A DNA stretch of 64,000 nucleotides from JAUILA01 sp964563925 (GTDB taxonomy: Bacteria > Bacteroidota > Bacteroidia > Cytophagales > Cyclobacteriaceae), in the NCBI GenBank assembly GCA_964563925.1, contig CAZLZD010000021.1, positions 7,485-71,484 on the forward strand. Reading direction: 5' to 3'. Position 1 is the stretch's first letter, and every line of letters starts with the position of its first letter. Of this stretch, positions 60,861 to 64,000 are shown in pieces. The notes beneath the pieces are model-generated. The model saw nothing but the letters and a program-made list of their open reading frames with translations, ran no database searches and had not been told where the DNA came from. Both the position numbers and the translations under genes were made by a program.

Positions 60861-63800
60861 TATGCCTCTATTTTTACCTTTAACTGAAAATCATCTATAT
60901 CCAACAGCACCGGGTCGGTCAGGCTCTCTGAGAATTTCAATGTATAGGCCTGTGTTTCCTGGCAAATATATTCCGTGTTTACACGAAGTGCCTCATCAAT
61001 CAGTCCATGCGTTTCCTCCACAAGGATACTTATCTTATCCTGTACATCCAGGCCCATATCCTTACGCAAATTCTGCACCCGGTTTACCACATCTCTCGCG
61101 ATCCCTTCTTTTCTCAGGTCTTCGGTAATGGTGATGTCAAGGGCGACGGTCACACCACCGGATGTAGCCACTGACCAGCCCGGAATATCCTGGTAAGAAA
61201 TCTCCACGTCCTCCAGGGTAAGGGTAATCTGCCGGTCATTCAGACGCACATTCAGGCCGTCGGAATTTTCGAGTTCGGCTATATCCTCGGGCTTCAGCTT
61301 GTTAATCACCCCAACCAGGTCCTTCATTTCCGCTCCATATTCCTGCCCGAGCTTTCTGAAATTGGGTTTAACATTCTTGACCAGGATACCTGACTCATCG
61401 GTCACAAATTCAATTTCCTTGATGTTTACCTCTGCATTGATGAGTTCGGATACAGCCTCTACCTGGCGTCGGAAATTCTTGTTCACTTCTGGGAGTAAAA
61501 TACGGGACAAGGGCTGACGCACTTTGATTTTATGCTTCTTTCGCAGAGAATGAACCAGAGAGGAGATCACCTGCGCCAAACGCATGCGTTCCTCGAGGTC
61601 CCTGTCGGTTTGGGCAGCCTCAGCCACCGGAAACCTCGTAAGGTGAACCGACTGCTCGCCTGCTTTTCCGGTTACTTCATTGAGATCCCGGAACAATTGT
61701 TCGGCATAGAACGGGGCAACCGGCGCCATCAACCTGGAAAGGACTTCAAGACACGAATAAAGGGTCTGATAAGCCGCCTGCTTGTCCTGGTTATATTCTC
61801 CGCGCCAGAATCGTTTCCTGTTAAGGCGTACATACCAGTTGCTCAGGTCATCAATGGTAAAATCCTGGATCAGCCTGGCCGCACGGGTTGGTTCGTAGTC
61901 CTGGTAGGCATCACTCACCTGGGAAATCAGTGTATTCAGTCGGGATATGATCCAGCGATCACTTTCCGTCCGTTTATCCAGGGGTATCTCCTCCTCACTG
62001 TAAGCAAACTGATCAAGGTTGGCGTACAAGGCGAAGAAACTGTAAGTATTCTGTAAAGTCCCGAAAAAGCGGCGCTGTACCTCTGCCACTCCTTCAAGAT
62101 TAAACTTGAGGTTATCCCAGGGGTTAGCATTGCTGATCATGTACCATCGGGTGGCATCAGGACCATAAGTTTTCAATGTCTCGAAAGGATTGATGGCATT
62201 GCCCAGCCGTTTGGACATTTTATTTCCATTCTTGTCCAGCACAAGACCGTTGGCGATTACATTTTTGAACGCAACGCTGTCAAAGAGCATCACCGCCAGG
62301 GCATGGAGCGTAAAAAACCATCCTCTTGTCTGGTCAACCCCTTCAGCAATAAAATCTGCGGGGAATGAACGGGCAAATTCCTCCTTATTCTCAAAGGGAA
62401 AATGAAGTTGCGCATAGGGCATGGCGCCTGAATCGAACCAGACATCAATGAGGTCGGGCTCCCGGAACATTTTCTGCCCGGTAGCACTCGTCAGCACAAT
62501 ATTGTCTACATAAGGCCTGTGAAGATCAATATCATCGGAGAGAGGTGCATCCATAAATCCTGCCTCCACTGATTTGTCTACTTCCTGGCGAAGCTCGTCC
62601 AGAGAGCCAATGCATTTTTCTTCCGTCCGGTCTTCCGACACCCAGATTGGAAGCGGGGTTCCCCAGAAACGGCTGCGTGACAGGTTCCAGTCCACCAGGT
62701 TCTCCAGCCAGTTCCCAAACCGGCCGGTACCTGTCGATGCCGGCTTCCAGTTGATGGTTTTGTTCAGTTCCACCAGCTTCTCCTTCATCGCCGTGGTGCG
62801 GATAAACCAGCTGTCGAGGGGGTAATAGAGCACCGGCTTGTCTGTCCGCCAGCAATGCGGATAAGTATGCTCGTACTTCTCAACCCGGAATGCCTTATTC
62901 TCTTCCTTGAGTTTGATTGCGATATCAATGTCCAGGGTCTTTTCCGGTGCCTGGCCTTCCGGATAATACTCATTCTTCACAAACCGGCCGGCGAAATCGG
63001 TGATCTCCTTAACATATCGCCCCTGCTTATCCACAATGGGAACTGCATTACCCTCCTCATCGGTCACCATAATGGCACCAATGCCATTTTGTTTGGCAAC
63101 ACGCTGGTCATCAGCCCCAAAGGTCGGAGAGATATGCACAATTCCGGTTCCGTCCTCTGTACTTACAAAATCACCGGGGATCACCTTAAAGGCTGGGCCA
63201 TCGGGTGTAACGTAGGGAAGCAGCTGCTCATAGGACCTCCCGGCCAGTTCGCTCCCCTTGAAGCTGTCCTGAACCTGCCAGGGTATATGCTTGTCGCCAG
63301 GCACGTAGGCATCCAGGGCGATTGATTCTCCCTCCTTGTCAAAATAAGCCTGCACACGGTCTTTAGCTAAAATAACCGTGACCGGCTCATGGGTATAGGC
63401 ATTATAGGTTTTAACCCGGACATAGGTAATATTCTCCCCGATAGCAAGCGCGGTATTTCCGGCCAGTGTCCAGGGGGTAGTGGTCCATGCCAGGAAATAT
63501 TCGTCGGCATCCGCGGCCTTGAACTGGGCGGTAACCGTGGTGTCCTTTACATTTCGGTACGTACCGGGCTGGTTCAGCTCATGGGAACTTAACCCCGTTC
63601 CGGCCGCCGGTGAATACGGCTGAATGGTATAACCCTTATACAGCAGGCCTTTATCATAAAGCTGGCGCAGCAGGTACCACAGGGTTTCCATGTAGTCACG
63701 ATCAAACGTCACGTACGGATTACCCAGATCAACCCAGAACCCCATTTTAACGGTCAGGTCATCCCATTCGTCCTTAAACTTCATCACCGTTTCCCTGCAA

Positions 63801-64000
63801 CGCGCATTGTAATCTTCGACGGTAATTTTGGTGCCGATGTCTTCCTTGGTGATGCCAAGCTCCTTTTCCACCTGGAGCTCAACCGGAAGTCCGTGCGTAT
63901 CCCACCCGCCTTTGCGCTTCACCTGGTAGCCTTCCATTGTCTTGAAACGGCAGAAAATATCTTTAACCGTCCGGGCCATCACATGGTGGATTCCGGGTGT
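60860..64000 (-). CDS. ileS: Isoleucyl-tRNA synthetase, N-terminus cut by the window edge
   Basis: About 1046 residues of class I isoleucyl-tRNA synthetase are visible; the reading frame runs past the right edge without a start. The HIGH-like motif is in TPGIHHVMART at the edge (partly from 63983-64000), GWDTHGLPVELQVEKELGI follows, the editing domain lies in the middle, and NKMSKRLGNAINPFE is the KMSKS motif. About 80 residues are missing. An in-frame ATG at 63982 is internal. Confidence 0.97.
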   Translation of the reverse strand, partial: TPGIHHVMARTVKDIFCRFKTMEGYQVKRKGGWDTHGLPVELQVEKELGITKEDIGTKITVEDYNARCRETVMKFKDEWDDLTVKMGFWVDLGNPYVTFDRDYMETLWYLLRQLYDKGLLYKGYTIQPYSPAAGTGLSSHELNQPGTYRNVKDTTVTAQFKAADADEYFLAWTTTPWTLAGNTALAIGENITYVRVKTYNAYTHEPVTVILAKDRVQAYFDKEGESIALDAYVPGDKHIPWQVQDSFKGSELAGRSYEQLLPYVTPDGPAFKVIPGDFVSTEDGTGIVHISPTFGADDQRVAKQNGIGAIMVTDEEGNAVPIVDKQGRYVKEITDFAGRFVKNEYYPEGQAPEKTLDIDIAIKLKEENKAFRVEKYEHTYPHCWRTDKPVLYYPLDSWFIRTTAMKEKLVELNKTINWKPASTGTGRFGNWLENLVDWNLSRSRFWGTPLPIWVSEDRTEEKCIGSLDELRQEVDKSVEAGFMDAPLSDDIDLHRPYVDNIVLTSATGQKMFREPDLIDVWFDSGAMPYAQLHFPFENKEEFARSFPADFIAEGVDQTRGWFFTLHALAVMLFDSVAFKNVIANGLVLDKNGNKMSKRLGNAINPFETLKTYGPDATRWYMISNANPWDNLKFNLEGVAEVQRRFFGTLQNTYSFFALYANLDQFAYSEEEIPLDKRTESDRWIISRLNTLISQVSDAYQDYEPTRAARLIQDFTIDDLSNWYVRLNRKRFWRGEYNQDKQAAYQTLYSCLEVLSRLMAPVAPFYAEQLFRDLNEVTGKAGEQSVHLTRFPVAEAAQTDRDLEERMRLAQVISSLVHSLRKKHKIKVRQPLSRILLPEVNKNFRRQVEAVSELINAEVNIKEIEFVTDESGILVKNVKPNFRKLGQEYGAEMKDLVGVINKLKPEDIAELENSDGLNVRLNDRQITLTLEDVEISYQDIPGWSVATSGGVTVALDITITEDLRKEGIARDVVNRVQNLRKDMGLDVQDKISILVEETHGLIDEALRVNTEYICQETQAYTLKFSESLTDPVLLDIDDFQLKVKIEA

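Overview
The window looks like a piece of a Bacteroidota chromosome, most likely a Cytophagales-type marine or environmental lineage (inference, no marker phylogeny was possible). Reasons: a DUF4270 lipoprotein beside glmS, BatD, CcmE with CxxxY, many lipoproteins with Bacteroidota-style signal peptides, repeated TAnnTTTG -7 promoter elements ahead of genes, few Shine-Dalgarno sites, and abundant PAS/GAF and SpoIIE-type signalling. Coding density is very high; genes overlap or abut, and no intergenic gap exceeds about 190 bases. I see no tRNA, rRNA, CRISPR array, insertion sequence, prophage or integrase. Most of the window is core chromosome.

Layout. 1-3.5 kb: leftward panC-panD-UPF0104-rfaE2-yugP operon ending in a clear terminator. 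3.6-7.7 kb: rightward half-length glycogen-synthase-like gene carrying an in-frame TGA, DUF4270 lipoprotein, glmS. 7.7-16.5 kb: a short 3HCDH-like protein, RidA, gltX, a small charged protein, AIM24-family protein, BatD, aroC, a dicarboxylate/amino-acid symporter and an Nfu protein. 16.6-19.2 kb: a large membrane GAF/PAS sensor with no output domain. 19.2-27.5 kb: EamA transporter, dusB, CPBP protease fused to DUF2007, cdsA, gdhA, psd, free-Met-sulfoxide reductase, ribD, prmC. 27.5-33.6 kb: leftward block with a thiamine-pyrophosphokinase-like protein, a DUF2520 protein and the cytochrome c maturation genes ccmB-C-D-E-F.

33.6-45.9 kb: rightward nucleotide-sugar operon (UDP-glucuronate epimerase, UDP-HexNAc dehydrogenase, galE, rmlA, rmlB), a WecA/TagO-like polyprenyl-phosphate sugar transferase, cysQ (opposite strand) and cysC-cysD-cysN, running into pheS, a 3-hydroxybutyryl-CoA dehydrogenase and a Rieske-like lipoprotein that lacks the histidine ligands. 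Sugar activation, lipid-carrier priming and PAPS supply lie together with no PAPS reductase, which suggests a sulfated surface glycan (inference). 45.9-53.9 kb: leftward moxR, a three-gene SurA-like periplasmic foldase operon, and a partner-switch module (HATPase, STAS, membrane GAF-SpoIIE phosphatase). 54-64 kb: guaB, mini RlpA, a transglutaminase-TPR protein, a YwqK-like lipoprotein, pnuC plus a NadR-like kinase, a collagen-repeat lipoprotein, lspA, and ileS cut by the window edge.

Nothing in the window is an obviously new multi-gene system. The observations most worth checking are the in-frame TGA in the glycogen-synthase-like gene, the His-less Rieske-like lipoprotein, the polysaccharide/PAPS neighbourhood, and the wecA-like gene with no ordinary start codon.
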